Source: Chengkuizengella axinellae | GTDB lineage: Bacteria > Bacillota > Bacilli > Paenibacillales > KCTC-33759 | Length of the DNA stretch: 64,000 nt | Assembly: GCF_030730905.1 (NCBI RefSeq) | Contig: NZ_JAVAMP010000001.1 | Coordinates: 868,001-932,000, forward strand | Direction of reading: 5' to 3' | In this document: piece after piece, positions 17,498 through 27,801 of the stretch | Numbering within the stretch: the first letter of the stretch is position 1 | Layout of the letters: the number at the start of each line of letters is the position of its first letter | Notes under the pieces: model-generated | Databases searched by the model: none | The model's input: only the letters and a program-made list of their open reading frames with translations | What the model was told of the DNA's origin: nothing | Translations under genes and position numbers: made by a program

Positions 17498-18526
17498 ATG
17501 AAATCTGAAGAAATATTGTCTAAACAATTATTTGAACCTGCAACTATAGATCCAAGTAAGGGTGAGGAAATTACAAAACCAACTCTTTCTTATTGGCAGG
17601 ATGCTTGGTTGAGAATTAGAAAAAACGTTGGCGCCATTATTGGTATTATTTTGCTAGTGACTTTAATATTTTTTGCTCTTGTCGGACCATATATGACACC
17701 ATATGATTCATTTGAGCAAGATTTATCTAGAGCCAAACTACCGCCTAAAATACCTGTTCTTGAAAATATAAGCTGGCTCCATTTGGATGGAACCATTCAA
17801 TTTACAAAAGATCAGCCACGAATAGATGTATATGAACAAAAAGGGATTGAAGAGTATTTTTGGTTCGGTACTGATGGGTTAGGTCGCGATTTATGGACAA
17901 GAACTTGGGAAGGAACACGTATTTCTTTATTCATTGCATTGGTAGCTGCGTTGATAGACATGGTAATCGGTGTAGCATATGGTGGAATCTCTGCCTATTA
18001 TGGGGGCAGAGTAGACAATGTAATGCAAAGAATAGTTGAAATATTGTATGGTATCCCATTTTTAGTGGTTGTTATTTTATTTATGCTAATTTTAAATCCC
18101 GGCATATTATCGATCATACTTGCCATGACAGTAGTTGGATGGCTTGGAATGTCTCGAGTTGTCCGAGGACAAATATTAAAATTAAAAAATCAAGAGTTTG
18201 TATTGGCATCTAAAACACTGGGAGCCAAAGATTCTAAAATAATTATTAAACATTTATTGCCGAATATTACGGGTGTAATTATTGTTAATACAATGTTTAC
18301 GATACCTGGTGCTATATTTGGTGAAGCATTCTTGAGCTTTATTGGATTAGGTTTACCTGCACCAATGGCATCACTAGGAACCTTAATCGAAGATGGTTTC
18401 AAATCATTACAAATTTTTCCACATATGATCTTGTTCCCGGCAATTGTTATCAGTGTCATTATGATAGCATTCAACCTTGTAGCAGACGGATTACGCGATG
18501 CGCTAGATCCTAAAATGCGCGACTAA
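17498..18526 (+). CDS. oppC: Oligopeptide ABC transporter permease OppC
   Basis: This 342-residue permease has a cytoplasmic N-terminal segment, a first transmembrane helix near residues 45-67, an approximately 85-residue extracytoplasmic insert and five further helices. The EAA loop is in FVLASKTLGAKDSKIIIKH. The insert, with LSRAKLPPKIP and EEYFWFGTDGLGRD, resembles classical OppC of B. subtilis and is absent from the paralogue at 23700. The ATG has AGGAGG upstream, inside the end of oppB. The gene is co-transcribed with oppB and oppD. Confidence 0.92.
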   Translation: MKSEEILSKQLFEPATIDPSKGEEITKPTLSYWQDAWLRIRKNVGAIIGIILLVTLIFFALVGPYMTPYDSFEQDLSRAKLPPKIPVLENISWLHLDGTIQFTKDQPRIDVYEQKGIEEYFWFGTDGLGRDLWTRTWEGTRISLFIALVAALIDMVIGVAYGGISAYYGGRVDNVMQRIVEILYGIPFLVVVILFMLILNPGILSIILAMTVVGWLGMSRVVRGQILKLKNQEFVLASKTLGAKDSKIIIKHLLPNITGVIIVNTMFTIPGAIFGEAFLSFIGLGLPAPMASLGTLIEDGFKSLQIFPHMILFPAIVISVIMIAFNLVADGLRDALDPKMRD

Positions 18527-18544
18527 TAAAGGTAGGTGGTAAAT

Positions 18545-19606
18545 ATGGAAAAAATACTTGAAGTAAAAAATATGCACGTTTCATTTGATACATTTGGTGG
18601 TGAAGTTCAAGCTGTTCGTGGTGTTGACTTCGATTTGAATAAAGGTGAAACGCTAGCCATTGTTGGTGAATCTGGATCAGGCAAATCAGTGACATCCAAA
18701 ACAATTATGCGTTTGATTCCTACACCACCAGGTAGAATTAAAGAAGGTGAAATCCTTTTTGGCGGTAAAGATTTAGCCAAACTTTCAGAAAAAGAAATGC
18801 AAAAAATTAGAGGTAAGGATATCTCTATGATATTCCAAGACCCAATGACTTCCTTGAACCCAACAATGAAGGTTGGGAAACAAATTATGGAAGGTTTAAT
18901 TAAACATCAGAAATTAAGCTCTAGTGCTGCTAAGGAACGAGCTATCGAATTATTAGGATTAGTTGGTATTCCGCAGCCGGAGGTTCGTATAAATCAATTT
19001 CCTCATCAATTTTCTGGAGGGATGCGTCAGCGTGTTGTAATTGCAATCGCACTAGCTTGTAATCCTAAAATTTTACTGGCAGATGAACCTACTACAGCGT
19101 TAGATGTAACCATCCAAGCTCAAATAATTGAATTGATGAAGGATTTACAGAAAAAAATGAATACATCCATTATTTTTATCACACATGATCTTGGTGTAGT
19201 AGCCAATGTGGCTGATCGTGTTGCAGTAATGTACGGTGGAAAAATAGTTGAGATTGGTACAGTGGATGAAATATTCTATAATCCACAGCATCCATATACA
19301 TGGGGGTTGCTTAGCTCTATGCCTAGCCTGGATGCTAAAGAGGATGAATTATTTGCGATTCCTGGTTCACCACCAGACTTAATAAATCCACCAAAAGGTG
19401 ATGCATTTGCAGTTCGTAATCAATTCGCACTTAAAATTGACTTAGAAAAGGAACCACCGATGTTTAAGGTTTCCAATACTCATTATGCTGCAACGTGGTT
19501 ATTACATGAAAATGCTCCAAAAGTAGAACCGCCACCATATATTAAACGATTGAAAGAGACAAAACAATTGTCTAAGTCGGGTGCGAAAGCGAGTGATCAC
19601 AAATGA
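18545..19606 (+). CDS. oppD: Oligopeptide ABC transporter ATP-binding protein OppD
   Basis: This 353-residue ABC ATPase has Walker A GESGSGKS, signature FSGGMRQR, Walker [12 protein letters not shown] and the H-loop ITHDLG. The C-terminal extension after the nucleotide-binding domain reads [17 protein letters not shown] and later [19 protein letters not shown]. It lacks the cysteine cluster found in the paralogue at 24644, and it resembles the classical OppD form. The ATG at 18545 is preceded by GGTGG. The gene overlaps oppF by 4 bases. Confidence 0.92.
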   Translation: MEKILEVKNMHVSFDTFGGEVQAVRGVDFDLNKGETLAIVGESGSGKSVTSKTIMRLIPTPPGRIKEGEILFGGKDLAKLSEKEMQKIRGKDISMIFQDPMTSLNPTMKVGKQIMEGLIKHQKLSSSAAKERAIELLGLVGIPQPEVRINQFPHQFSGGMRQRVVIAIALACNPKILLADEPTTALDVTIQAQIIELMKDLQKKMNTSIIFITHDLGVVANVADRVAVMYGGKIVEIGTVDEIFYNPQHPYTWGLLSSMPSLDAKEDELFAIPGSPPDLINPPKGDAFAVRNQFALKIDLEKEPPMFKVSNTHYAATWLLHENAPKVEPPPYIKRLKETKQLSKSGAKASDHK

Positions 19607-20538
19607 GTAAACAAAAGCTTCTTGAAATCAATAACTTGAAACAGCATTTTGAAATATCTAGAGGTAATGTAGTAAAAGCAGTTGATGGTATTTCATTTGA
19701 TGTGTATAAAGGTGAAACTTTTGGTCTTGTTGGGGAATCAGGCTGTGGTAAATCAACTACAGGACGAACCATTATTCGTTTATATAATGCAACCGATGGT
19801 AATATCATTTATGATGGTGTGGATGTACATGATAAAAAATCTAAAAAGGATTTAAAAATGTTCAATCAAAAAATGCAAATGATTTTCCAAGATCCATATG
19901 CATCATTAAATCCTCGTATGAAAGTTTCTGATATTATTGCTGAAGGTATTGATATTCATGGATTAGCTTCCTCTAAGGAAGAAAGAATGGATCGTGTCAT
20001 TGAACTTCTTGAAACGGTTGGTTTAAATAAAGAGCATGCTAATCGTTACCCACATGAATTTAGTGGAGGTCAAAGACAACGTATTGGTATTGCTCGTGCA
20101 CTTGCTGTTAAACCTGAATTCATCATTGCTGATGAACCTATTTCAGCATTAGATGTATCTATCCAAGCACAAGTGATCAACCTTCTGAAGAAGCTTCAGA
20201 AGGAGAAAAAATTAACTTATCTATTTATTGCTCATGATCTTTCAATGGTTAAATATATCAGTGATCGAATCGGAGTTATGTACCAAGGGAAGATAGTTGA
20301 ACTTGCTGAAAGTGATGAACTTTATAGTAATCCAATTCATCCATATACGAAGTCACTGTTATCCGCTATTCCATTACCTGATCCTGAGCATGAACGAACT
20401 CGTAAACGTATCATTTATGATCCATCTCAGCATCAGTACAATAATAGTGAAGAAGCATCCCTAAGAGAAGTCAAACCTGGACATTTTGTATATTGTTCTG
20501 AAAATGAGTACAAGCGTTATAAAGCAGAAAATCAATAA
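19603..20538 (+). CDS. oppF: Oligopeptide ABC transporter ATP-binding protein OppF
   Basis: This 311-residue ABC ATPase forms a heterodimer with OppD. It shows Walker [10 protein letters not shown], signature FSGGQRQR, Walker [12 protein letters not shown] and the H-loop IAHDLS. The C-terminus, [14 protein letters not shown] followed by [13 protein letters not shown], is that of classical OppF and lacks the usual cysteine-rich region. The start ATG overlaps the oppD stop (ATGA), indicating coupled translation. It is the last gene of operon 1 and is followed by a strong terminator. Confidence 0.92.
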   Translation: MSKQKLLEINNLKQHFEISRGNVVKAVDGISFDVYKGETFGLVGESGCGKSTTGRTIIRLYNATDGNIIYDGVDVHDKKSKKDLKMFNQKMQMIFQDPYASLNPRMKVSDIIAEGIDIHGLASSKEERMDRVIELLETVGLNKEHANRYPHEFSGGQRQRIGIARALAVKPEFIIADEPISALDVSIQAQVINLLKKLQKEKKLTYLFIAHDLSMVKYISDRIGVMYQGKIVELAESDELYSNPIHPYTKSLLSAIPLPDPEHERTRKRIIYDPSQHQYNNSEEASLREVKPGHFVYCSENEYKRYKAENQ

Positions 20539-20551
20539 CAAACAATTATAT

Positions 20552-20603
20552 AATCACCCGTTAATGACCTTTAAAAAGTTGTCATTAACGGGTGATTTTT
20601 CTT
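20552..20603 (+). terminator. Terminator of the oppABCDF operon
   Basis: A 17-bp perfect stem (20552-20568 with 20581-20597) is followed by a T-rich tail. It separates the two peptide transporter operons. Confidence 0.92.
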
Positions 20604-20948
20604 TTTATGAAAGATTCAACTGCATTTCACAAAGACTTTGTTACGGAGTTTTTCTACTTTGTCCAATATGTTGGTATATATTCTAAAAATATTAATATAA
20701 ATAGTTATAGTTATGATCATGCCACATTTGACAGAATATTTGATCTTTATTAGAAAAGTGCTTATTCATGAATACTGAATCTCCCCGGATAAAGTTTTTT
20801 ATATATACATAAGCACGGCTGCTTGTTCTATACCGTTGGTTAATTTAATATGTAATATTGTATTCTACTAATTGAAAATAGCAGATTTTTTCTAATATTG
20901 ATTAAAATTCAGTTAAATAATGGTAAATAAAAATATAGGGGGAATTAG
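20604..20948. other. Intergenic region upstream of the second peptide transporter operon
   Basis: About 345 AT-rich bases hold no convincing ORF. A TTGACA hexamer occurs at 20728 but has no good -10 at the right distance. A short inverted repeat AAGCA/TGCTT lies at 20811-20824. The promoter of the second operon must lie here but I cannot fix it. Confidence 0.4.
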
Positions 20949-22640
20949 ATGATGAAAAAGGGGTTCAAGTTAAGTCTCCTAGCTGTATTAGGTTTAGTAT
21001 TTGTAATGGGAATGGTTTTGATTGGATGTACAGATGAAACGGCTGATCCCGTGGATGATGAACCTGTAGAGGATCAGGATAATTCTACAGAAGATGAACC
21101 AAAGGATGAGCCAGCGGATAATCCACCAGTTGAAGAAAAAGTATTTCGAGCGAGTTTTGCAAGTGAACCACCTTCGCTAGATCCTGGTCAAGCAACAGAT
21201 ACAACTTCATCCACAGTTCTTCGTGGGGTATTTGAAGGATTAACTCGAGTTACTCCAAATGGTACTGAACTCGCGGGGGCTGAAAGTTATGAAATTTCAG
21301 ATGATTATTTAACTTATACATTTACATTGCGCGACCACAATTGGACGAATGGAGATGCGGTAACAGCTCATGATTATGAGTATGCATGGAAGCGTGTATT
21401 AAATCCTGAATTTGCAGCGGATTATGCGTATCAGCTTTATTACATTAAAAATGCGGAAGCTGCTAATACAGGAGAAGGAAGTCTTGATGATGTAGGTGTA
21501 AAAGCATTGGATGATAAAACGTTAGAAGTTACGCTTGAAAATCCAACAGCCTATATTATGGATCTTTTTGCATTTACAACATATAAACCTGTAAATAAAA
21601 AAGTAGTTGAAGCCAATGCAAATTGGTCCAATGATGCAGGAGAATTGTATGTTAGTAATGGTCCATACAAATTGGATGTGTGGGAGCATGGAAATGAAGT
21701 ACAATTAGTCAAAAATGAAGGTTATTGGGATGCAGATACTGTTCAATTAGATCGAATCATCTATGCAGTAGTTGAAGATGAAGGTACTGTATTAGCATTA
21801 TATGAAGATGGTGAATTAGACTGGGCGGGTTCACCGTTCTCTTCTTTACCAACGGATGCTCTTCCAGTTTTAAAGGATCAAGGATTGTTAACTACACAGA
21901 TAAGAACTGGAACTTATATGTATTTATTTAATGTAGAAAAAGAGCCATTTAATAATAAAAAGATACGCCAAGCGCTTTCATATGCAATTCATCGTCAAAC
22001 GATAATTGACAACGTATCACAAGGTGAGCAAATTCCAGCAATGGGTCTAGTTCCTGCAAATATGGAGTTAGTGAAAGAGCCGTATTTCCCAGATAACAAT
22101 GTAGAACAGGCGAAGCAATTATTTAATGAAGCTCTTGCTGAATTAGGATATGCGAGCGCAGAGGATCTACCTCCAATTGTGCTTAGTCATAATACTAGTG
22201 AAGGACATCAAAAAATTGCTCAAGCCGTTCAAGAACAATGGAGGCAGGCATTTGGAATCGAGGTCACTCTTGAAAATGCAGAGTGGGGTGTTTATCTTGA
22301 TCAATTAGATGCAGGAGACTTCCAAATCGGACGTTATGGTTGGATTGGTGACTTTAATGATCCAATCAACTTCCTTGAAATCTTTAAAGAGATAGGTGGA
22401 AATAACAAAACAAATTGGCATAATGAAGAATATGCTAGCTTGTTGGATAAATCCTACTCAGAAGGGGATGTAGCTGTTAGAACTCAATTGCTAAAGGATG
22501 CGGAAGCTATCTTTATGGATGAGATGCCTGTAGCACCGTTCTATTATTACACTTTCAACTACGTTTATAATCCTCAAATCAAAGATATTTTCCTAGATAG
22601 TTTAGGAAATACGGATTTGAAATGGGCATATGTTGAATAA
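20949..22640 (+). CDS. Peptide ABC transporter substrate-binding lipoprotein (second system)
   Basis: This 563-residue SBP_bac_5 protein has a signal peptide with lipobox VLIGC (Cys near residue 27), followed by a very acidic Asp/Glu/Pro linker of about 35 residues. Family landmarks include ASFASEPPSLDPG, YTFTLRDHNWTNGD, YAWKRVLNPEFAADYAY and GWIGDFNDPINFLEIF, which resemble OppA/DppE-type peptide binders. GGGGGAATTAG precedes the ATG pair; the start could be 20949 or 20952. It heads a five-gene operon parallel to the preceding oppABCDF. Peptide length preference is unknown. Confidence 0.9.
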   Translation: MMKKGFKLSLLAVLGLVFVMGMVLIGCTDETADPVDDEPVEDQDNSTEDEPKDEPADNPPVEEKVFRASFASEPPSLDPGQATDTTSSTVLRGVFEGLTRVTPNGTELAGAESYEISDDYLTYTFTLRDHNWTNGDAVTAHDYEYAWKRVLNPEFAADYAYQLYYIKNAEAANTGEGSLDDVGVKALDDKTLEVTLENPTAYIMDLFAFTTYKPVNKKVVEANANWSNDAGELYVSNGPYKLDVWEHGNEVQLVKNEGYWDADTVQLDRIIYAVVEDEGTVLALYEDGELDWAGSPFSSLPTDALPVLKDQGLLTTQIRTGTYMYLFNVEKEPFNNKKIRQALSYAIHRQTIIDNVSQGEQIPAMGLVPANMELVKEPYFPDNNVEQAKQLFNEALAELGYASAEDLPPIVLSHNTSEGHQKIAQAVQEQWRQAFGIEVTLENAEWGVYLDQLDAGDFQIGRYGWIGDFNDPINFLEIFKEIGGNNKTNWHNEEYASLLDKSYSEGDVAVRTQLLKDAEAIFMDEMPVAPFYYYTFNYVYNPQIKDIFLDSLGNTDLKWAYVE

Positions 22641-22675
22641 AAAACAACTCTAATTATGCTAGTTTTATGATATCA

Positions 22676-22712
22676 ACTTAAGGTATATGGAAAAGCTCCA
22701 TATACCTTAAGT
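22676..22712. other. Perfect 16-bp intra-operon hairpin after the second peptide-binding gene
   Basis: 22676-22691 pairs perfectly with 22697-22712 with a 5-base loop and no T tract. Its position matches that of the stem-loop after oppA, so it is probably an mRNA 3'-end stabiliser or processing site. Confidence 0.7.
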
Positions 22713-22756
22713 ACTATGAAGAACTAAAAATCCAATAAAAGTGGAGGTGGCGCGGA

Positions 22757-23713
22757 TTGACTAGGTTTCTTCTACGTCGCTTATTTTTTGTTTTGATCTC
22801 TCTGTGGGTCATAATATCTGCAACCTTTTTCTTAATGAAGGCAGTACCTGGTGGTCCTTTTTCAGCTGAGAAAAAAGTTCCAGATGAGATTTTAAAGAGT
22901 TTAGAGGCACATTATGGTTTAGATAAACCATTAGCAGTTCAATATTATGATTATCTTAAATCAGTTGTAACCTGGGATCTTGGTCCATCTTTTAGATATG
23001 ATGCGGAAACAGTAAATCAAATTATTAACAGGACGTTTAAAATCTCACTAGTTTTAGGATTGGAAGCGTTATTATTATCGATTGCATTAGGTTTGTTTTT
23101 CGGAGTAATGGCGGCACTGTATCATAATAAATTTCAGGATTATTCTTCAATGGTATTAGCGGTTATTGGCATGTCAGTTCCTAGCTTTATTTTGGCTGTA
23201 TTTCTACAATATATATTTGCTATAAAATTCGATATTTTCCCAGCAGGTAGATTTGAAAGTCCTCTGCATCATGTGCTTCCAGCCTTATCTTTAGCAGCTT
23301 TGCCAACTGCTTTTATTGCTAGACTAACCCGCTCCAATATGCTAGAAGTGCTGCAACAGGATTATATTAAAACAGCCAGAGCTAAAGGAATAAAAGAAAA
23401 TGCAGTAATGATTAAACATGCAATTCGAAATGCAATACTTCCAGTTGTTACTTATTTGGGACCTTTAACAGCAGGGATTTTGACTGGTAGTTTTGTAGTA
23501 GAAAATATTTACGGAATTCCTGGATTGGGAACACAATTTGTACAAAGCATAACAAATCGTGATTATACCGTAATTATGGGCACAACCGTCTTTTATAGTA
23601 TTATTCTCGTCTTTATGATATTTGTCGTAGATATGTTATACGGAGTTATCGATCCGCGCATTAACATTACTGGAGACAATGCTAAAGGAGGTAATGCTAA
23701 TGAGTTCCAATAA
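22757..23713 (+). CDS. Peptide ABC transporter permease, OppB/DppB type (second system)
   Basis: This 318-residue permease has six predicted membrane helices. It shares the pattern of OppB: an N-terminal FLMKAVPGGPF, the EAA loop DYIKTARAKGIKENAVMIKHAIRN and a C-terminal DMLYGVIDPRINI. The start is a TTG with GGAGGTGG upstream. Its 3' end overlaps the next gene by 14 bases. It is a paralogue of oppB at 16567. Confidence 0.92.
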   Translation: MTRFLLRRLFFVLISLWVIISATFFLMKAVPGGPFSAEKKVPDEILKSLEAHYGLDKPLAVQYYDYLKSVVTWDLGPSFRYDAETVNQIINRTFKISLVLGLEALLLSIALGLFFGVMAALYHNKFQDYSSMVLAVIGMSVPSFILAVFLQYIFAIKFDIFPAGRFESPLHHVLPALSLAALPTAFIARLTRSNMLEVLQQDYIKTARAKGIKENAVMIKHAIRNAILPVVTYLGPLTAGILTGSFVVENIYGIPGLGTQFVQSITNRDYTVIMGTTVFYSIILVFMIFVVDMLYGVIDPRINITGDNAKGGNANEFQ

Positions 23714-24629
23714 AGTAACCTTAACACCAGAGCATTTTAAGTCCTATGAAAAAGACATTAGACAAGCTGAAAAAATTTCAAGGAAAAGTTTAAATTACTG
23801 GGAAGATGTTTGGATTCGTTTGAAGAGTAATAAAATAGCTATAACTGCGATCGTTGTATTATCCGTATTGATTTTAATGGCTATATTTGCACCCATATTC
23901 AGCTCATACGAGTATCAAGGACAGGTTTTAGAAGATAAGAATCAACCTCCTTCATTAGAGCATTGGTTTGGGACAGATGAATTAGGAAGAGATATGTTTG
24001 TACGTACTTGGTATGGTGCAAGAATTTCATTATTTATCGGAGTTGTTGCAGCTTTAATAGATTTAACAATTGGTGTTATATATGGAAGCATTGCAGGTTA
24101 TTTTGGCAGAAAAGTAGATGAAGTCATGATGCGAATCTGTGATGTATTATACGGTATTCCGTATTTACTTGTCGTGATTATGTTAATGGTTGTATTGCCT
24201 CAAGGATTAGGTACGATGATTCTTGCGTTGACTGTGACAGGTTGGATTACAATGGCAAGAATTGTCCGTGGACAAATTTTACAATTAAAGGAACAAGAAT
24301 TTGTGTTGTCTGCACGTTCATTAGGTTCAAGTACTAAGCGGTTGCTATTCAGACATTTAATTCCTAATGCTATGGGACCCATTATTGTTACTTTAACTTT
24401 AACCATACCACTAGCTATTTTTACTGAAGCATTTTTGAGCTTTTTGGGATTAGGAGTTCAAGCCCCTATTGCTAGTTGGGGAACAATGGCGGAAAACGGA
24501 ATACAGGCATTAAGATATTTTCCATGGAGAATATTCTTCCCAGCATTCTTTATTAGTTTAACTATATTAGCATTTAATATATTAGGTGACGGATTGCGTG
24601 ATGCACTAGATCCACGTTTACGTAAATAA
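23700..24629 (+). CDS. Peptide ABC transporter permease, OppC/DppC type (second system)
   Basis: This 309-residue permease has one N-terminal helix, an external loop and five more helices. The GTDELGRDMF motif and the EAA loop EFVLSARSLGSSTKRLLFRH are typical. It lacks the extra external insert found in oppC at 17498. I chose the ATG at 23700, with AAAGGAGG eight bases upstream, over ATGs at 23679 and 23694. The overlap with the preceding permease gene suggests coupled translation. Confidence 0.92.
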   Translation: MSSNKVTLTPEHFKSYEKDIRQAEKISRKSLNYWEDVWIRLKSNKIAITAIVVLSVLILMAIFAPIFSSYEYQGQVLEDKNQPPSLEHWFGTDELGRDMFVRTWYGARISLFIGVVAALIDLTIGVIYGSIAGYFGRKVDEVMMRICDVLYGIPYLLVVIMLMVVLPQGLGTMILALTVTGWITMARIVRGQILQLKEQEFVLSARSLGSSTKRLLFRHLIPNAMGPIIVTLTLTIPLAIFTEAFLSFLGLGVQAPIASWGTMAENGIQALRYFPWRIFFPAFFISLTILAFNILGDGLRDALDPRLRK

Positions 24630-24643
24630 GGAGGTGACTAAAA

Positions 24644-25636
24644 TTGGAAAAATTGTTAGAAGTGAAGGATTTACATGTATCCTTTCAAACTTATTCTGGT
24701 GAAGTACAAGCTGTCCGAGGTGTTAGTTTTGATGTGAAAAAAGGAGAGACAGTTGCAATAGTTGGAGAATCTGGATGTGGAAAAAGTGTAACAGCACAAA
24801 CGATTATTAAATTAATCCCAATGCCGCCTGGGGAAATTAAACAAGGTTCTATATTGTTTAATGAAAAAGAAATTGTAACAAAATCAAAAAAAGAAATGTT
24901 CGAGATTCGTGGAAAAGAAATCGGAATGATCTTTCAGGATCCAATGACATCTTTAAACCCCACTATGAAAGTTGGAAACCAAATTCGTGAAGGGCTTATA
25001 AAACATCAACGTATGAGCCCAAGAGCTGCTACGGAAAGAGCGATAGAGCTATTAAAGTTAGTTGAAATTCCACAACCTGAAAAAAGGATCAATCAGTATC
25101 CCCATGAATTTAGTGGAGGGATGAGACAGAGGGCAATGATTGCAATCGCTTTGGCTTGCAACCCCAAGTTATTAATTGCAGATGAGCCAACAACAGCATT
25201 AGATGTCACCATTCAAGCCCAAATATTGAAGCTTATGAAAAACATTCAGAAAAAAATGGGTACATCGATCATACTTATTACACATGATCTTGGCGTTGTA
25301 GCTGATCTTTGTGATCGTATCGTTGTAATGTATGCAGGAAAAGTAGTGGAACAAGGAACAAAACGAGAGATTTTCAAAAATCCTCAGCACCCTTATACAA
25401 AAGGATTGCTCCGCTCAATTCCAAGATTAGACCAAGAAAAAGAGACTTCTTTAATTCCTATATTTGGTACGCCTCCAGATTTAATAAGTCCTCCAGATGG
25501 GTGTGGCTTTTGTGAACGCTGTGACGATGCAATGAACATTTGTAAATTAGAGGATGCAGAGCTGCATCAAGTTAGCGAAACACATCAATCAAGGTGTTGG
25601 TTATTACACCCTATGGCACAGGGGGTGGAATCATGA
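24644..25636 (+). CDS. Peptide ABC transporter ATP-binding protein, DppD type (second system)
   Basis: This 330-residue ABC ATPase has Walker A GESGCGKS, signature FSGGMRQR and Walker [12 protein letters not shown]. Its C-terminal oligopeptide-transporter domain has a cysteine cluster ([15 protein letters not shown], then a Cys in SRCWLL), which in some DppD/OppD proteins is reported to hold an iron-sulfur cluster. This contrasts with OppD at 18545. The start is a TTG behind AGGAGGTGAC. It overlaps the next gene by 4 bases. Confidence 0.92.
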   Translation: MEKLLEVKDLHVSFQTYSGEVQAVRGVSFDVKKGETVAIVGESGCGKSVTAQTIIKLIPMPPGEIKQGSILFNEKEIVTKSKKEMFEIRGKEIGMIFQDPMTSLNPTMKVGNQIREGLIKHQRMSPRAATERAIELLKLVEIPQPEKRINQYPHEFSGGMRQRAMIAIALACNPKLLIADEPTTALDVTIQAQILKLMKNIQKKMGTSIILITHDLGVVADLCDRIVVMYAGKVVEQGTKREIFKNPQHPYTKGLLRSIPRLDQEKETSLIPIFGTPPDLISPPDGCGFCERCDDAMNICKLEDAELHQVSETHQSRCWLLHPMAQGVES

Positions 25637-26592
25637 ATGAACCTTTAATCGAGGTTAGAAATCTAAAAAAACATTTTATAGTAGGCAGAAAAAAGGTCTT
25701 AAAAGCAGTGGATGGAGTTAATTTTACGATTCAGTCAGGTGAGACCTTGGGAATGGTTGGGGAATCAGGATGTGGTAAATCTACTGTGGGAAGAACCATG
25801 CTCCGTTTATACGAACCTACCTCGGGGGAAATGATCATAGAAGGTAAAAACATTTATGCACTATCAGCAAGAGAATTAAAACAGAAGCGGCGAGATATGC
25901 AGATGATATTCCAAGATCCTTATGCCTCTTTAAACCCAAGAATGACTATCAGAGATATTATTGCTGAGCCCTTAGACATACACAAATTAACTTCAAGCAA
26001 ACAAGAGCGTATTGCTAGAGTCGAAGAATTGTTAGATCTGGTTGGTTTAAATTCTGACCATGCCAATCGTTATCCACATGAATTTTCAGGTGGACAAAGG
26101 CAAAGAATAGGAATAGCTAGAGCTCTAGCTGTAAATCCCAAATTTATTATTTGTGATGAGCCCATCTCAGCACTAGACGTTTCCATTCAAGCACAAGTAG
26201 TTAATCTCTTAAAAGATTTACAAAAAAAACTAGGCTTAACTTATTTGTTTATTGCACATGATTTATCCATGGTGAAACATATCAGCGACAGAGTGGTGGT
26301 TATGTATTTAGGAAATATAGTGGAACTGGCAGATAGTCAAACATTATACAAAAACCCATCGCATCCTTATACTAAAGCTCTGATGTCAGCTATTCCTATA
26401 CCTGATCCAGATATTGAAGAAAACCGAGTAGGTACTGTTTTATCAGGTGATTTACCAAGTCCAATTAATCCTCCAAGTGGATGTGCGTTTCGTACTAGAT
26501 GTCCTATAGCTACTGAAAAATGTGCAGAGGTAAAACCCGAATTTCAAGAGGTAAAAGATGGGCATTGGACTGCATGTCATTATGTTGATTAA
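25633..26592 (+). CDS. Peptide ABC transporter ATP-binding protein, DppF type (second system)
   Basis: This 319-residue ABC ATPase has Walker [10 protein letters not shown], signature FSGGQRQR and Walker [12 protein letters not shown]. The C-terminal domain [19 protein letters not shown] retains the cysteines that the OppF paralogue at 19603 lacks. I chose the ATG at 25633, which overlaps the upstream stop codon (ATGA) and has GGGGGTGG upstream; the frame is open to 25594. It is the last gene of the second operon. Confidence 0.92.
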   Translation: MNEPLIEVRNLKKHFIVGRKKVLKAVDGVNFTIQSGETLGMVGESGCGKSTVGRTMLRLYEPTSGEMIIEGKNIYALSARELKQKRRDMQMIFQDPYASLNPRMTIRDIIAEPLDIHKLTSSKQERIARVEELLDLVGLNSDHANRYPHEFSGGQRQRIGIARALAVNPKFIICDEPISALDVSIQAQVVNLLKDLQKKLGLTYLFIAHDLSMVKHISDRVVVMYLGNIVELADSQTLYKNPSHPYTKALMSAIPIPDPDIEENRVGTVLSGDLPSPINPPSGCAFRTRCPIATEKCAEVKPEFQEVKDGHWTACHYVD

Positions 26593-26660
26593 ATGTAAAG
26601 ACTCCCACTGAAACAATATTCTCTATATCGGAGTCTCTCATAGGTGTACGAGTATTTCTA

Positions 26661-26703
26661 AAATCGGATGCGAATTTTATGATTTGCATTCGGTTTTTTC
26701 TTT
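26661..26703 (+). terminator. Terminator of the second peptide transporter operon
   Basis: A 14-bp stem with three G-U pairs (26661-26674 with 26683-26696) runs into a T-rich tract. Confidence 0.75.
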
Positions 26704-26739
26704 TTCTCACTTTGCTAACCGATCCGAGAGTTTTCTTTA

Positions 26740-26772
26740 TCACAAATGTGAGTTATTATATATAATTATATA
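26740..26772. promoter_or_regulatory. Dyad elements upstream of the LysR gene
   Basis: TCACA-AA-TGTGA (26740-26751) is a perfect inverted repeat of half sites, and TATATAATTATATA (26759-26772) is a 14-bp palindrome overlapping a likely -10 region. Autoregulation by the LysR protein is plausible but not shown. Confidence 0.35.
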
Positions 26773-26817
26773 CATGTATTTAAATAAACGCTTGAAAGAA
26801 TGGAGAGGATGATTCCC

Positions 26818-27723
26818 TTGAACTTCCATCAGCTTCATATATTTTTTACAGTAGCCGAAAAAGGAAGTTTTTCTGCTGCTGCACAATTTTTGCATATGAC
26901 CCAGCCTGCTGTAACAATGCAAATTCAAGCACTAGAAGATCATTTTGGCACAAAGTTATTTCATCGAACTACTAAAAAGGTAGTTTGCTCTGAAGCAGGA
27001 AAAACACTATTGCCATATGCAAGAAAAAGCATTCATTTAATTAAAGAAACAGATGAAGCTATGTCCAAGTTTACACATTCTCTAAAAGCTAGATTACAGT
27101 TAGGAGCAAGTTTGACAATTGGGGAGTATATTCTGCCGAGAATATTAGGTCCATTTTCATCTGAGTATCCTGATATTACAGTAAGCTTACAAGTAAACAA
27201 TACAACACAAATTCTAGATGAAATCTTAAAACATAAATTAACGTTTGGTTTAATAGAAGCAGAAATACAGCATCCAGATTTACAAACGCAAGCGGTGTTA
27301 AATGATGAGCTGAAGTTAATATTACCTTCTAATCATCCACTTTTAGATATGGATGTCATAACGATAATGGATGTTTTGAAGTATCCTTTTATATTACGAG
27401 AGCAAGGTTCAGGAACTAGACAGGTTATGGAGAAAGAGTTGTCTGAACAGGGGATAGATATGAATTCAATGAATATTGTTATGGAATTAGGGAGTACAGG
27501 TGCTGTGAAGTCAGCTGTAGAATCAGGACTTGGAATATCCATACTATCCTATTCATCAGTTAAACATGAAAAGACACTTGGTTTGTTGCATACCAGAACA
27601 ATTGATGGAATCTCTTTTAAGAGAGAGTTTTATTCTGTGCATATTAACACGGCTATTTTACCTATCTCAGCGATTACTTTTTTAAGTTTCCTTAGAGAAC
27701 GTGACTTGAGTCAATGGCTCTAA
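26818..27723 (+). CDS. LysR family transcriptional regulator (CysL-like)
   Basis: This 301-residue regulator has an N-terminal winged helix-turn-helix (residues 1-60, with KGSFSAAAQFLHMTQPAVTMQI) and a C-terminal periplasmic-binding-like effector domain. The effector domain motifs FILREQGSGTRQVME and ESGLGISILS resemble CysL/YwfK-type regulators. The TTG at 26818 follows GAGAGGATG at good spacing and gives the standard LysR N-terminus; an ATG at 26800 is in frame but lacks an SD. Its target genes are unknown. No sulfur gene lies next to it. Confidence 0.88.
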   Translation: MNFHQLHIFFTVAEKGSFSAAAQFLHMTQPAVTMQIQALEDHFGTKLFHRTTKKVVCSEAGKTLLPYARKSIHLIKETDEAMSKFTHSLKARLQLGASLTIGEYILPRILGPFSSEYPDITVSLQVNNTTQILDEILKHKLTFGLIEAEIQHPDLQTQAVLNDELKLILPSNHPLLDMDVITIMDVLKYPFILREQGSGTRQVMEKELSEQGIDMNSMNIVMELGSTGAVKSAVESGLGISILSYSSVKHEKTLGLLHTRTIDGISFKREFYSVHINTAILPISAITFLSFLRERDLSQWL

Positions 27724-27726
27724 GTA

Positions 27727-27781
27727 CCCCAAAAAGTGAAGAGATATCTTCGATGGAGTTTCCTAATTCTTTTTGGGGACC
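27727..27781. repeat. Hairpin downstream of the LysR gene
   Basis: CCCCAAAAAG pairs with CTTTTTGGGG across a 32-base interval with no T tract. A CCCCAAAAGTGAAG-like sequence recurs at 28923 and a related one near 4130, so it may belong to a small dispersed repeat. Confidence 0.35.
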
Positions 27782-27801
27782 CCGGAACCCCCCACAAAAA
27801 A

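Noticed and set aside
18545-20538. Loss of the C-terminal cysteine cluster in OppD and OppF of operon 1
   Set aside because: The tails match the classical OppD/OppF form as I remember it from B. subtilis, so this is a subtype feature and not degeneration.
20728-20753. TTGACA at 20728 as promoter of the second peptide transporter operon
   Set aside because: The best -10-like hexamer is only 14 bases away and the site is more than 200 bases from the start codon, so I could not support it.
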